Assembly: GCA_933207985.1 (NCBI GenBank)
Contig: OW240912.1
Location: forward strand, 226,971,994-227,035,993
Direction of reading: 5' to 3'
DNA: 64,000 nt
DNA from: Pelobates cultripes
Lineage: Eukaryota; Chordata; Amphibia; Anura; Pelobatidae
This document shows positions 47,428 to 59,189 of the stretch, piece by piece. The position numbers and the translations under genes were made by a program. The notes beneath the pieces were generated by a model, which was given only the letters and a program-made list of their open reading frames with translations, had not been told where the DNA came from and made no database searches. Position 1 is the first letter of the stretch. Each line of letters starts with the position of its first letter.

Positions 47428-47766
47428 TTAACCCCTTAAGGATGACTGGCGTTCTATGCCGTCCTTTTTGGGGCGGTCCAAAACGCCGGAGGGCGGCATA
47501 GAACGTCCCCGCTGTCCTTTGTACTTACCGGGTCCCCGCCTTTCCCCCGACGGCGATCATGATCTTGGGGTCTGTCTGGGAGCTCTGGCAGACCCTCTCT
47601 GCCCAATCCGGCCATGTGATCGCAGGGTCCTTGTGATCACATGGCCAGAATAGCCGGCTTATGCAGTGCCTGCAGGGGGACTGCCTGAGCTCTCAGGCAG
47701 TCCCCCTAACGCCTGCAAAAAAGTTTTAAAGTTAACAAAAGTTAATAAAACGTTTAATAACGTAAA

Positions 47767-47789
47767 TAAAAGTACTTGGATCATATATA

Positions 47790-47828
<39 letters not shown>

Positions 47829-47871
47829 CCAAGTACTTTTATATGCACAAACACATACATAAACCATTAAT

Positions 47872-47914
<43 letters not shown>

Positions 47915-47939
47915 TTAAAATACATGTGAAATTAAGTTA

Positions 47940-47976
<37 letters not shown>

Positions 47977-48142
47977 AAAATAATCAATTAAATAAAATAA
48001 ATTGAAAAAAATTATAAAATTAAAAAAAGAAAAAATTGAAAAAAATTAAATACCAGTTTTAATTTGTTCTAACTGTATTTTGATATTAATATACATATAT
48101 AATAAATTATAAATACATTTAGAATGACGTTATAAATACATA

Positions 48143-48181
<39 letters not shown>

Positions 48182-48214
48182 CTATATATAAGTTAAAACT
48201 ATTTAAAAAGGTGT

Positions 48215-48260
<46 letters not shown>

Positions 48261-48265
48261 TATAT
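47767..48265. repeat. TA microsatellites, one inside a palindrome
   Basis: Several long (TA)n tracts. 47767-47841 is palindromic: AAAGTACTTGGATCATATAT pairs with ATATATGATCCAAGTACTTT. Confidence 0.9.
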
Positions 48266-49424
48266 TGTGACAGACCCATCTGTATGAACTAGAATTGCTG
48301 TGTTCGTCTGTTTTGCCGTCTGTATGAATTTCCCCATTCGTATGCCTTGTTTAAGGGAATGTATTTTTTTGTCGAACGGAACTACCGAACGGACGGCCAC
48401 CCAGAAGAGAAGTGTGCTGCTGCTTAACCTATTGATCCCAATTAGAACGTTGCGGTTAACCACAGACACTTCTAAATTAAAACCGAATACAGGGTGGTCG
48501 TCGTTCGTATGTCGACCACGAGGCGGCGGCCATTTTAACTATGCAAAAGCCCAGCGGTGTTCGACGGTTATTCCATGGAACTAAAAACTGACACTTTTTC
48601 AACCGAACACCGCTGAAGCCGTCGACCTCCCCTTCTCAATCGACAAAAGTATACGAATACCGGCCGTTCGAGAGATTTAAAGGCACGAATGGACTTACCC
48701 CAGATAGCCTTCCCATGGAGTCAATCGCATACTGAAGAACTGTAATAGACTTTGACTCCATGGCGATTGAACTATGTGTGTGGGATCATAATATGCACTC
48801 AGATCCAGGCTATCTGGGGATGTGTTATACGAATGCAATACGTTCGACAGTTATAAAGTTATGTATTTTAATGTGTTTTGTAACTGATTTAAAATGGCGA
48901 TTTGCCTCTGCTCTGGGAGATAATTGAATTACTTCTCAATTATCTCCCGAGCAGAGGGGAGGAAACTGTGTTGCATGCTGGGAATATTGTGGGGATGTAT
49001 GTCTGAAATGTCCCCATGTCCTTCTGTTATTCCAGTCTCCCATTTGGTCCCCTAGGGGAGTGTCCACCAAGTGGGAGACCTGCATAAATACGGGCAGGTA
49101 GCCCACAGTAAACTCAGTTCGTGTTTTACCCTCAAAGCAGAGCTTGGTCTGGTTATTGGGGGGATTTTATTACCGGCGACTAGAGACTGCTTATTGGGAT
49201 TATTTGCCGCTTGGAAACTATTGCCGTTTGGCTGCTATTGGCGGTTCATGCACTTGGAGCTCGTGAAGGGAAGGATCCGTACAGGTACCGTTCGGGAGGT
49301 TGGAGTGTTCCCTGGCTGGCAGTTCGCATGGTTATACTGCATACGCTACCAGACCACATTATTGCGAACGGGGAGCATTCACTAAACGGCGGTTTGTGCA
49401 TTTATTACTGGAGGTACCGTAACA
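48266..49424 (+). mobile_element. Solo LTR, family A copy 1 (1159 bp)
   Basis: Starts TGTGACAGACCCATCTG and ends GGAGGTACCGTAACA (TG...CA), between 5 bp TATAT duplications. Homologous over its whole length to 53680-54836. A TATA-like CATAAATA at 49083 is followed by CAGTAAACTCAGTTC, which suggests a promoter and the start of R. The U3 has a chain of four stem-loops (see findings). No internal retroviral region remains, so it is a solo LTR left by recombination. The 5 bp duplication fits gypsy or endogenous retrovirus groups; I cannot choose. Confidence 0.88.
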
Positions 49425-49429
49425 TATAT

Positions 49430-49584
49430 ATACACAAAAAATAGGTAACTTGGCACTCACCCTTTCTCCAGAGTAATCACAATGATATTAGCCTGGGTGC
49501 AATCCCGCGTTGTGAATATAAATAGATGAATGAAGAGATGCACTCTCAGGGCTTTTATGTAGAATAATAAGAATTTATTTACAT

Positions 49585-49619
<35 letters not shown>

Positions 49620-49630
49620 TTTACATAATA
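49430..49630. repeat. Repeat fragment with AATAAGAATTTATTTA and TA tract
   Basis: Between the two solo LTRs: CTTGGCACTCACCCTTTC...GATGCACTCTCAGGGCTTT...AATAATAAGAATTTATTTAC, then (AT)n. The layout resembles the retroposon-like repeat at 59190-59960. Low certainty. Confidence 0.35.
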
Positions 49631-49759
49631 TTTTTACATAATCAAGTCCTTTTATTAATTACAATTTGAGGGACCTGCCCAACAAACCCAGGCTGAATGT
49701 CCAGAGAATTTGGCTCGCAAACCCTATATTTAACCCTGTAACTTTCTAGGACACCATAA

Positions 49760-50666
49760 TGTCACATCCTGTTCCTAGTTGCAGGTCATTCTGGCTATGG
49801 CTTCTGGTATCCAGAACTCTTTTTACAATTCTTGTTTAGTTTTTCTTGATTTTTCTGGTTTTCTATTCTGTCTGGTTTTCTTTATGTTCGGTTTTCTGGG
49901 TTCATTCCTGTATTCCATTCCTGGAATTCCCAGTCTCTTGGATTCCTTTAAATGTGTATGTTGCCAGACCTGTTCCTTTCCAATGATTCCTTTTGTTTCA
50001 GTTGGTCCCTGCAGGCAGTTGCTCAAGTTCTCTGCCTTTTCTTGCAGGTAAGTGCTGTATGTGCTTTATTATGGTTCATTTAGCAGACATTAGGCAGTTA
50101 GAGTAGGACCTTCCAAATATGGGGTACATTGGGGTTGTGGCAGGCTTGCAATGTAACTAAATCCCCATAATTTTTCACATATAGAACTTAGTTATTTCTC
50201 CTCTTGTTTTGCCTATTATATCTTGTCTTGTTTTATTTTGTATTCTCAGTCCATGTACAGTCCTGTCTTGTCCTGCCCATGTTATGTTAATGTTTCCCTT
50301 ATGTATTGTGTACTTGTTCTGGGTTTAGCTTCCTATCCTTCTCTGGTTCTGGGTTCTGCTAGTTCTGTCTTGTTTTCATGTTTGGTGTCTGTTCTAGCCT
50401 TGCCTTGTTTCTGTACTGGATACATTCCTGCTGCAGAGCCTCCCTATTCAACTCCTGGGAGGTCTGCTTATTTCCAAGCTCCTAGTTCCTGGGATCTGCT
50501 GAAGCTGCATCAGGGTCCTGGTATGTGGCCGCACAAACGCTGGTGCTCAACACCAGGGGGCGTGCGGTTACCCTGCACCAGACCCTGCTAATCCACTTCC
50601 ACACTGTGACTCGTACTTTCAACATCAGGCATACTGGGTCCCGGTCACTGGACCGCCACACTGACA
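49760..50666. mobile_element. Solo LTR, family B (907 bp)
   Basis: Starts TGTCACATCCTGTTCC and ends ACCGCCACACTGACA-like (GGACCGCCACACTGACA), with the 5 bp duplication CATAA at 49755-49759 and 50667-50671. Inserted in the body of the TTAA-flanked element: host words ACTTTCTAGGACACCATAA and AAACCTGTACATGGGG are parted by it, and 52557-52600 shows the uninterrupted version. CT- and TTGT-rich. Probably gypsy-like, by its TGTCA...TGACA ends. The 122-codon ORF inside has no motif. Confidence 0.82.
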
Positions 50667-51267
50667 CATAAAACCTGTACATGGGGGGTACTGTTTTACT
50701 CGGGAGATTTCGCTGAAACAACAGTTAGTGTTTAAAAACAGTAAAACATATCACAACGATGATATCGTCAGTAAAAATTCATTTTTTTGCACTTTTCACA
50801 CAAACAGTATTTCCATGATATAATTGTTGATATGTTTTTCTATTTTAAAACACTATTTGTCTTTGTCAAAGTCTCCCGAGTAAACCTGTACAGGCTTTAT
50901 GGTGTTTTCAAAAGTTACTGAGCCAAATATAAGGTTTGAGTTTCCATTTTTTCACATTGAAATTTGCCCGGATGGTTATGTTGCTTCTGAGACTGTATGG
51001 TAGCCCAGGAATGAGAATTACTCCCATGATGGCATACCATTTGCAAAAGTAGACAACCCAAGGTATTACAAATGGGGTATGTCCAGCCTTTTGAGTAGCC
51101 ACTTAGTTACAAACACTGGCCAAAATTAGCGTTCAATTTAGTTTTTTTGCATTTTACGCACTCAAACAAATATGAACGCTAACTTTGGCCAGTGTTTCTG
51201 ATTTTGTTTTGTTCACGTTTTGATTTGATCCCAACTTGTAAAATTGGCTCAGTCCTTAAGGGGTTAA

Positions 51268-51829
51268 ACTTAAACCATTTTGATATTTGATAATATGGAG
51301 ATTAGCAAATGTGCGTAAAACACATTATGGACATAGGTTATTATTAAATTAAATTAATATAATTTATTGGTGACTGTACAGTCTCTTGTGTATCATCTCA
51401 AAAAATGTTTTCAAGGGAAGTATAATAAATGTGCAACATTCACAAAACATGTTTAACCATTTATTTCCAAGGGATAATGGCATTATTTACAATCACTTGC
51501 TAATCAGTTTATGTGCAAGCTAAATTCAATCAACCTCATCGAATGTTTGGCTTAACCTGATAAGAATAGTTAGTCCAGAATAGCATTATATAGCAAATCA
51601 CCATATTAGTGGACATTAAAAAAATATGTATATATATATGTATACTCTTGAACTAATCCAGTACTAGCAGCTACACGGCGTTATGGCATACTATGGTGCC
51701 TTGCACTTTGTAGGCTTAAATGCTGTTATAGTGGAATTTTTATAATTTCATTCTTAGTGTATTTTGTTATCAATATACATATATTAATGTTGAGATACAC
51801 TTAGAATTAAATTATATATAAATATATAT
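51268..51829. other. AT-rich intergenic stretch
   Basis: No gene; a short ATATATATGTATA run near 51630. Confidence 0.4.
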
Positions 51830-52940
51830 ATAAATATACTGCTGTACTCAGATAACTAAAATTAACACAAATATGAGTGTTTTAAAACAGTAAAATGTAT
51901 GGTGATGATTGTGAAGAAACTACCCCTGATTATTTTGTTACTTTTGTTTTTCCCTGTTCGTTAGATAAAACTACTGAACACCGACCACTCCCCGGCTCAT
52001 TCACTTCAAAGCAAACAGCCAATTAAGTGCTCTCTCTGTGTGGCCGCCATTCGTATAGCCGAATGCCACGTGCAAGAGAAAACGGCGGCCATATTGTTTG
52101 CATGAAAGAAGGCAGCGGTACTTGGTCATCGAGTGTCTGGAACCAAAATCATACACTCGACTTCCAGAGCGCCGGTCAAACTACATGAACGCCTGATACT
52201 GTTGTACTCATCAGACATTGCTGAATACAAATACAAGTATTTTAGAGCAGTAAAATTTATAATGTTGATATCATCAGTGAAAAGGCAGTTTTTTTGTGAA
52301 AACTTAAAAAAATAAAATAAAATGAAGACTAATTTGGCCAAGGTTTGTGGCTAAGTGGCTACTAACAATAACTGTGCATACCCCATTTTGAATACCCTTT
52401 GTTGTCTACTTTTGATTTGCAAATGGTATACCATAATGGGGTTAATCTTCATTCCCGGGCTGCCAAACGTTCTCAATGGCAACATAAGCTGAGCAAACCA
52501 ATCTGGCAAATTTCAATGTGTAAAAACTGAAAAGGGAAAAGCCCTATATTTGACCTTGTAACTTTCCAAAACGCCACAAAATCTGTACACGGTGGTACTG
52601 TTGTACTCGTGAGACATTGCTGAATACAAATATATGTATTTTAGTGCAGTAAAAGCTAACCGTATTAGGATGTTCACAGTTAAAATGCTATGCAGAACTT
52701 GGAAAATAACTTCTTAATTTCTCAAACTTTATCAGAATTTATTTATCTTAAATTATGTTTCATATATAAATTTCTGATGTGAAATGAAAGTCCTATTTTT
52801 CTGGAATGAAATTATATATATATGTGTGGGTGCACATAATATGAAAGAAGTAAATTATGGTTGAGCAGACATATAGCTCAAATTTTAGGTTTTGTTTTGA
52901 TCAGTTTGATTGCTTCCGTTCTTAAGGGGCTAGAGTATTA
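51830..52940. mobile_element. Second copy, decayed, of the TTAA-flanked element family
   Basis: Shares the modules CTGTACTCAGATAACTAAAA, TTTTAAAACAGTAAAATGTATGGTGATGA, ACTGTTGTACTCAT(C)AGACATTGCTGAATAC (52198 and 52589) and TTGTAACTTTCCAAAACGCC with 50690-51267, and ends CGTTCTTAAGGGGCTAG at 52918-52935. Around 51955-52200 it holds a decayed piece related to LTR family A (GTGGCCGCCATTCGTAT, GGCGGCCATATTG, CGAGTGTCTGGAACC). Confidence 0.55.
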
Positions 52941-53674
52941 TATTTGTTTACATTAGTCCCAAATATCAATAAAACTACCAATCTATTTTATACACTTTGT
53001 ACTGGAAGTGTCGCCTCAATGAGAAGCATATGATTGGACAATGCCCAGCACTGTGTAACTTGCAAACTAAGTAAAGCTATTATTTACAAATATTATAAAG
53101 ATTATGTGGCTTGCATATATTGAGGTATCCACAAAGGTCATTCTTTTATCTAAATTTTACATGAAAGATGGTTGAAAAAGCTGGATGTAATTGTCTAAAG
53201 GCGACTTAAGACAATTACTTAATACTTAAAGTCCTTCAAAAAAGTGTCAATTCCTGGAAAAAGATATATATAAAAAATACACATTATTCATAATAATCAT
53301 TCAAGCAATTTAGCTATCAAGCCACTATAACCATAATCCAAAAATTAGACAACATACCTCACTATTATGCAGTGAGGTTTTAATTATTTGAGGTTACAAT
53401 GAATGTGATGCATGTGGACACATCCAGATATAAGCTACACCGCTAGGTAGCAGGTATTGATGAAGATGACAAAACCACCTTGTGTGAAAGAAGGAGCACT
53501 TAGAAGTCATCTATTAATGAAAAGCTATTAATAGAATGGCTAAGCCACCAGTGATTGGGGGAAAAGATGGGTATTGTGCATCATTGAAGGTTTTATAAAC
53601 AGAGGGCACAACATGCCCCTATCGATAAGAAAAAATATAAAATATAAAATAAACTTATATAAGATATATTAAAT
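52941..53674. other. AT-rich intergenic stretch
   Basis: No gene or repeat recognised. Confidence 0.4.
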
Positions 53675-53679
53675 ACATC

Positions 53680-54836
53680 TGTGACAGATCCCTCTGTCTT
53701 AGACTAAAATAACCGTATGGCTTGTTTGTTTATTTAATTCGTTTTTCTCGTTCCTGTGGACTCTATGGCATTCCCCTGTTTATAACCGGCAAACTACCGA
53801 ACGGCCGGCCACCCAGTAGAGGAGTGTGCTGCTGATTAACCTCTTGGCCCCATTCGAACGTTGAGGATTAACCGCAGACACCTCGTAATTGATATAGCAG
53901 TTGGGTGGCCGCCATTCAAATGTTGAACACGAGGTCACGGCCATTTTAAAACACACGAACGCACAGCGGTGTTTCGACGCCTATCTCATGGAACTAAAAA
54001 CGGACACATTTTGGCACGAACACCGCTGAAGCCGCCGACCTCCCTTCTTGTTCGGTAGATTGGCACGAATTACTCTATATTCGGTGGATTTAAACAGAAT
54101 ACACCGTACCCCAGATAGGAATCCCGTGGAGCCCATTCGTATGAAAACTGACTGTGTGAACACTTTGGCTCCACGGCGACTGTGAGTATAGGATCTGAGC
54201 GCTATTCGGTACTTTGGTGCACTCAGATCCTAGCTATCTGGGGACCTGTGGAATGCCTATAAAAATGTGTAAAATGTAACAGTTATAGAATTTTAAGTGT
54301 TTTTATGTACTTGTGTTTTTAGTACTCAAAATGGCGTTTAGGCTCTGTCCGGGGAGATAATTGAATAACTTCACAATTATCTTCCCGGGCAGAGCAGGGG
54401 GTTCTGGGCAAGAAAAGAGGAATGGCTTATTGTGTCTTCTGTGATAGGCTAATGTATTGTCCTTGTCACAGTCCCCCATTCGGTCCCCGAGGGGAGTGTC
54501 CACCGGGTGAGGGACTTGCATAAAAGCCGGGCATGTAGCCCTCATTAAACAGATTCCTGCTGATCCTCAATACGGAGCTGTGTCTCGTCTTTGGGGGGAT
54601 TATTCGTATGGAGTAAGCGTGTTCGGCTGTTTGGAGGAATACTTGATTCGTATGGTGGCTGTTCGGCTGTTTGGGAGGAATATTGCATTCGTATACTGGC
54701 TGTTCGGTTACTAGGGAACTGCTGCATCCGTACAGCTACTGTTCAATGCTTTGTAACACACAGTGGCTGCCTTCGCATTCAGTAAGGGAACGTCTCATAC
54801 GGCTGTATCACCTCGCATACCGGGGGAGCCGTAACA
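53680..54836 (+). mobile_element. Solo LTR, family A copy 2 (1157 bp)
   Basis: Starts TGTGACAGATCCCTCTG and ends CGGGGGAGCCGTAACA, with ACATC duplicated at 53675-53679 and 54837-54841. Same order of blocks as 48266-49424: ACTACCGAACGGCCGGCCAC, GTGTGCTGCTGATTAACC, the AGCGGTGTTTCG / CGAACACCGCT stem, the CCCCAGATAG / CTATCTGGGG stem, the AGATAATTGA hairpin and GGACTTGCATAAAAGCCGGG (TATA-like CATAAAAG at 54520). A likely ATTAAA polyadenylation signal follows at 54544. No internal retroviral genes. Confidence 0.9.
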
Positions 54837-54841
54837 ACATC

Positions 54842-55229
54842 TTTGAATTATGTAAACTTAAAATAAATAAATTACTAATTTTATTGCATTTATTAAATTA
54901 TTTAAGTTTGTACTGACACTGACTTTCTTAATAAGATTCACAATAGTATCTCTTTGTGTTGTATATTATTGTATTATTGTATTATAACACAGTATCTCTC
55001 TGTAAAGTATACTGTATCTACCAGTGGAGGATATCCAAAGGAAATGGCAGTGCTGGTCATGTTTCACTGGGTAAGCTTTGCGTGGCTGAATTAAAAAATT
55101 ATTCTCCAGAAATAATTTTATTTTTTATTTACTATTTTTTTATATAACACAAAAGACTGGCACAAAAGGACTCAAGAGTTGATTCAATACATTGTGAATT
55201 GTTGAGAATTTACTAGAGAATCAAAAAGT
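54842..55229. other. AT-rich intergenic stretch
   Basis: No gene or repeat recognised. Confidence 0.4.
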
Positions 55230-55610
55230 AGACCTGTGCAATTCGTTTTGTTCCGAATATAAATTCAGATGAATTTTCAATGTGCTGAACTTCAGAATTA
55301 CCGAACCAAACTGAATTGCTTAAGTGCCGAATTTCGGAAGTGCCGAAGTGCTTTGGATTTCTGAAAAGTGTCAAAACAGGAGAGGTAGGGGAAATTAAGG
55401 GAATGATGACAGGAATCTAACCCTACCCCTACCTCTAACCCTACCGCTACTATGGTTAGGGTTAGGGTTAGTGTTAGGGTTGGGGAATTCCCAAAGTCCA
55501 GAATTTACGAATTCCCGAAGTGCCGAATTCCTGAATTGCCGAAGTCACAAATTTCCGAAGTGCTGAACTGAACCGAAGTGCCAAACCAAACCAAATTTTT
55601 TGCCCATGCG
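55230..55610. repeat. CCGAA-rich degenerate repeat with short TTAGGG tract
   Basis: Words such as GCCGAATTTCGGAAGTGCCG and AATTCCCGAAGTGCCGAATT, related to 4440-4735. Inside, 55418-55485 reads CTAACCCTACCCCTACC...GGTTAGGGTTAGGGTTAGTG, a CCCTAA-type tract followed by TTAGGG units in opposite orientation. Confidence 0.8.
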
Positions 55611-57790
55611 CATCTCTATCAAGAAGTGTAAGTGAAACAGAGCTAGAAATATCCTTCAGTGCAGCCTATTTTCCAGCTTGAAAAAAATAAAAAATAAAAC
55701 TTGTGTTGTAATGTATTGCATTCCATGTCAAGATACATTTCTTTTAAATCCGCATATAACTGAGTTATGAGTTAGTTCCTCAATTCATAACTATAAGTTT
55801 ATGTCTATTCCAGGAACTGAATTAGTCTGTAATTGATTTTGTCTAAATAATTAATCAAAACAATTGCTTTACATGTTTACAGTGTTATCATTAATATTGT
55901 ATATGGATAAACAGTTTCTTATAGTATGCGTCACAATTAATATAAGCACCACTATATTTTAAAGTCTTTATGATCATTTTATTCATTAGAGGAATGGTTC
56001 CTACAGATTTGCAGGTGAGGAAAATTAGTTTTGTTTTGATTTATTAACTTTTGAATTTAGGTTTGTCCGAAATTCTGAAAAAAATAAATTCAAAAATTTT
56101 TACATCTAAAAATTCAGTTTTTTTGTCAAAATGTGGATGTCCCTTATTCTCTGTGGGCAATGAATGAAGGTGGCAGTCACACTGTTACAAAACACCATTT
56201 TTTTTTTGTTATCTGCTAAACTGCTGAAAGATTAAAATTAGTAAAAAGCCCTTTTCTTAATTCTGATCTTTCAACTGTTTAATAGATAACTCCCTGATAT
56301 GCTTTCCTTATGTGGGATTGCCATATTTCAGAATACGAAATTGGGAGATATATACCAAACACCTGGAAGATCACAATTGAGAAAAGCCCCTAGTAGATGA
56401 TTTTCTAGTTTTCTATCCTTACATGGGATTGCAATATGTAAGGATTCCAAAATAGATGCTTTTAGATGGCCAAATACAGACAAATTCACACTAAATCTGC
56501 TTTGAAATGTAATGAATAGGATATGTCTAGTAGTTCACAACCTAGTCCTCATGGCTCTTCAATAGTCCAATATGTATACCTTTCCCTGTTCTGTTTTCTT
56601 CATATTGACATAACTTGAGCCATTGGTGTTATTTGTGGAATGGAGAGGAAACCACTGTGTTAGAACATTGTGCATGAAATATAAACTCTTTCTGCTCCAC
56701 CTCTTTGTCTCTTACTTTTAAGAGAAAGTACTGAGACATTTAACAAGTAATGTATCATCACTAAGAAGAGTGTACATACACAGTTGTTGACTTGAAAAGC
56801 AAAAGCAAATGTGTACACAAGTGAATGAAGAAGGAAGAAAACTCAAATTGTATCTGTACAGAATTCCCAGTAATGCAGTCCCACATTCTGGCTTATCATG
56901 GCAACCTTACAGCATAATGTATCTTATTCATGTAGTCTTGAACAATTGTTTTGTGGAAGCATTGATGTATGGTAAATGGTGTCTTGCCATATGTTCTCAA
57001 CAGACAGTGTGAATAGTAAAGAAAGTAAGAAAAATATATGGTAAAGGAGGGACAGATCAAAAAGGAAACACAGAGTAGAGGAAGAGTTAGGTGGAAAACC
57101 TGTGGAGGTTAGGTACAGTAGAGTGAATGAATAGTAAGATGTTGAGTCTATATAGGATTCAAATGTTATGTAATGGCTTGCTGCTTGCATGAGCTGATGA
57201 GCTGACTAAGTATTAGGGAGGGGAGAATGACACCCTGGGTGACCATGCTTTATCATCACACATCAAATGTGCACTTGCAATGCATGATTAATTAAACAAG
57301 AATAAAAAGCTCCTTCCTCATGCCCTTTGACTAATACCCTCAAAAAATGTTGAGTATTTTCCATTATTATATTAGTTTCCTATATGGCTCCATTCTTTCA
57401 CCTCCCCCCATCCTTGCTAAAGCTACGTTAGCATTTAATTAAAGGACACTATGGACTCTTAAATAAAATAATGAGATTATTTATCTTCTTATCCACCTTT
57501 TCTTGTTAGTGGTTAATAAAACAAACATCTCTTCAGGGTCCACTATCCCCACATCTGGCCCCTAGAAGTGTCTCTTTGTGAATCTGTACTACTACTTCAG
57601 GTCCATTTGTAAACTCTAGGTCTGACTAAAGTGGCAATAATGTCATTTGTATATGATCAGTTGTGGAGGTGGTGGTCTCTATGAAGATCTGCTTTTATAG
57701 CAAACCATTCTTATGATTTGATATTAAACTGAGGACAGTGCCAGGACACTAGAGGCAATATAACCTCTACATCAAGATGCAATGGTTATG
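55611..57790. other. AT-rich intergenic stretch with a small foldback
   Basis: 56198-56290 is a hairpin (GTTATCTGCTAAACTGCTGA against TCAACTGTTTAATAGATAAC), likely the core of an old MITE. A T2 terminus fragment (TTAAAGGACACTATGGACTC) is at 57440. No gene recognised. Confidence 0.45.
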
Positions 57791-57794
57791 TTGC

Positions 57795-58140
57795 TTAAAG
57801 TGTCCACTTATCAGCCAGTCCTGGGTGGGTGCACCGCACCCAGGTGCCTGAAGGTGGGGGGGGGCACTGAGAGGAGCCCTTTTACAGGATGCCCAGGAGG
57901 TGGCCCCTTGTATTGCCCTCTTGTAAGGCAGATTAGGCAACTGCTTACCTGGATGGCAGGTGCCTACTCTGCTGATATATGCTGGAGGAAGGGGGGAGAA
58001 GAGGCAAGTAGCTGGAGTAAGCAAGGAGGGAGCGCTGAGCTTGCAGTTCTTCACTCCTCCCTGATGCCGGGAGCTGGAATATGTCATTCCAGCCCTGGCA
58101 GACTAAACAGTGCACAGGAAGAGTGAAGAACTGCAAGATT
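57795..58140. repeat. GC-rich repeat, hAT-like style
   Basis: GGTGGGTGCACCGCACCCAGGTGCCT, a G run, GGAGGTGGCCCCTTG, and AGGCAGATTAGGCAACTGC. This resembles the non-autonomous elements at 16730 and 30971, but ends and target duplication were not found. ORFs on both strands are chance frames. Confidence 0.35.
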
Positions 58141-58218
58141 ACAGCCTGATTCTGAACCCCAGGAAGACGTACAGAGTCTTGATGGGCCTTAAAGAATAAA
58201 ATTAATTTTTGAGAGTGT

Positions 58219-58732
58219 TGTCATGGTTCTCACCGTGACATCCAGATGGCCAGATGTGGTCACCATAGAAGTGCCCAACAGAGGATTTGAACTAGGGTAT
58301 TTTGCTGTTCTGGGCTTGCTATCTGCCTTTCAGCCACAGCAGTTCCTAGTCTTTAGAATTGTTCTAGTCCTGTTACTCCTGGCTTGTCTGCAGCACTGGG
58401 GGCTGGACTTCGTCTATTGCTGTGCTTCACCTTTGATTGATCAGTCATCAGCTGGGTATATAAGCACTGCCTCGCCCTGGGAAATTTATCAAGTCTTTGA
58501 TCCTGGTGTATGTGTTCAGTTCCTGTTTTCAAGTCTCCTGAACTTGTATTCCATATTGACCCCAGCTTCTGACTTTGGCTACACTTCTTTATCCTGACCT
58601 CTGGCATCCTTTGACTTTGACTATCCTGCAATTTGTGACTTTGTCTGCACTGCTTTGGAACACCTTTCCTGCACAGACTGGTGAGCAAACATATCTGCAC
58701 TACAGACTACCACCACAGGTAAGACCCTGACA
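58219..58732 (+). mobile_element. Solo LTR, family C (514 bp)
   Basis: Starts TGTCATGGTTCTCACCGTGACA-like (its first 16 bases, TGTCATGGTTCTCACC, are followed by the inverted GTGACA) and ends GGTAAGACCCTGACA. AGTGT is duplicated at 58214-58218 and 58733-58737. A clear TATA box, GGGTATATAAGCACTGCC, is at 58455, with CT-rich R/U5 following. Short length and TGTCA...TGACA ends suggest a gypsy-type element. Confidence 0.85.
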
Positions 58733-58739
58733 AGTGTGC

Positions 58740-59185
58740 GAGAATGTATGAGTGTGTCTATCAGTAAGTGTGTTTGTAATCAGTGAGATTGTGTGTGTGT
58801 CTCAGTGATTGTGTGTCAGATTTAAAAATGGGTGGGGCTTGTGGAGGTGGAGTTGTTGCCCTAGAAACATGCATGTCTGGACATTTGCAAAGGGGAGGAG
58901 TTAGAAAGATGACTATGCCCACATAGGGGCGCCAAGAAAATATTTGCACTCAGGTGTCTGAGACCCTAGGATTGACCGTGATACTTATTAGTTTCTAAGC
59001 AAATATTAGTGTGCGTGTGTGTAATTTAATGCTCATAGTGGCCCAATACAAATTTGGTTTATAAATAAACCATTGTCCAGATGCTACTTTTTAAATTTCA
59101 TGTTAAAATCCCAAAGGGGAATAAACCCCCCCCCCCACAAACTTACTTTAGATATGCAATATAGGGTGATTGCAACCTGATAAAA
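58740..59185. other. Non-coding stretch with TG microsatellite
   Basis: GTGTGTTTGTAATCAGTGAGATTGTG-like words at 58740-58820 and a C run at 59128. No gene recognised. Confidence 0.45.
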
Positions 59186-59189
59186 ACAA

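Larger units (their letters stand above)
47428..51267. mobile_element. TTAA-flanked element with CCCCTTAAGGA ends, carrying nested LTRs
   Basis: TTAA at 47428-47431 followed by CCCCTTAAGGATGACTGG, and at the right CAGTCCTTAAGGGG followed by TTAA at 51264-51267. TTAA duplication and CCC-starting inverted repeats are features of piggyBac-type elements; no transposase is visible, so it is non-autonomous and the assignment is inferred. The body has a GC-rich left part (to 47700), AT microsatellites (47770-48265), the segment TACTGTTTTACTCGGGAGA (50693) and the GTAAAACATATCACAACGAT module. Two solo LTRs (48266-49424 and 49760-50666) and a further repeat (49430-49630) account for most of its length. 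Confidence 0.6.

Noticed and set aside
50223..50591. 122-codon ORF in the solo LTR of family B
   Set aside because: Lies in a non-coding LTR, no motif, and a Ser/Cys/Leu-rich chance composition.
55440..55490. True telomere or chromosome end
   Set aside because: Only a few units, in both orientations, embedded in other repeats.
58223..58597. 124-codon ORF resembling a membrane protein
   Set aside because: It lies wholly within the LTR of family C across its TATA box. The hydrophobic look comes from CT-rich DNA.
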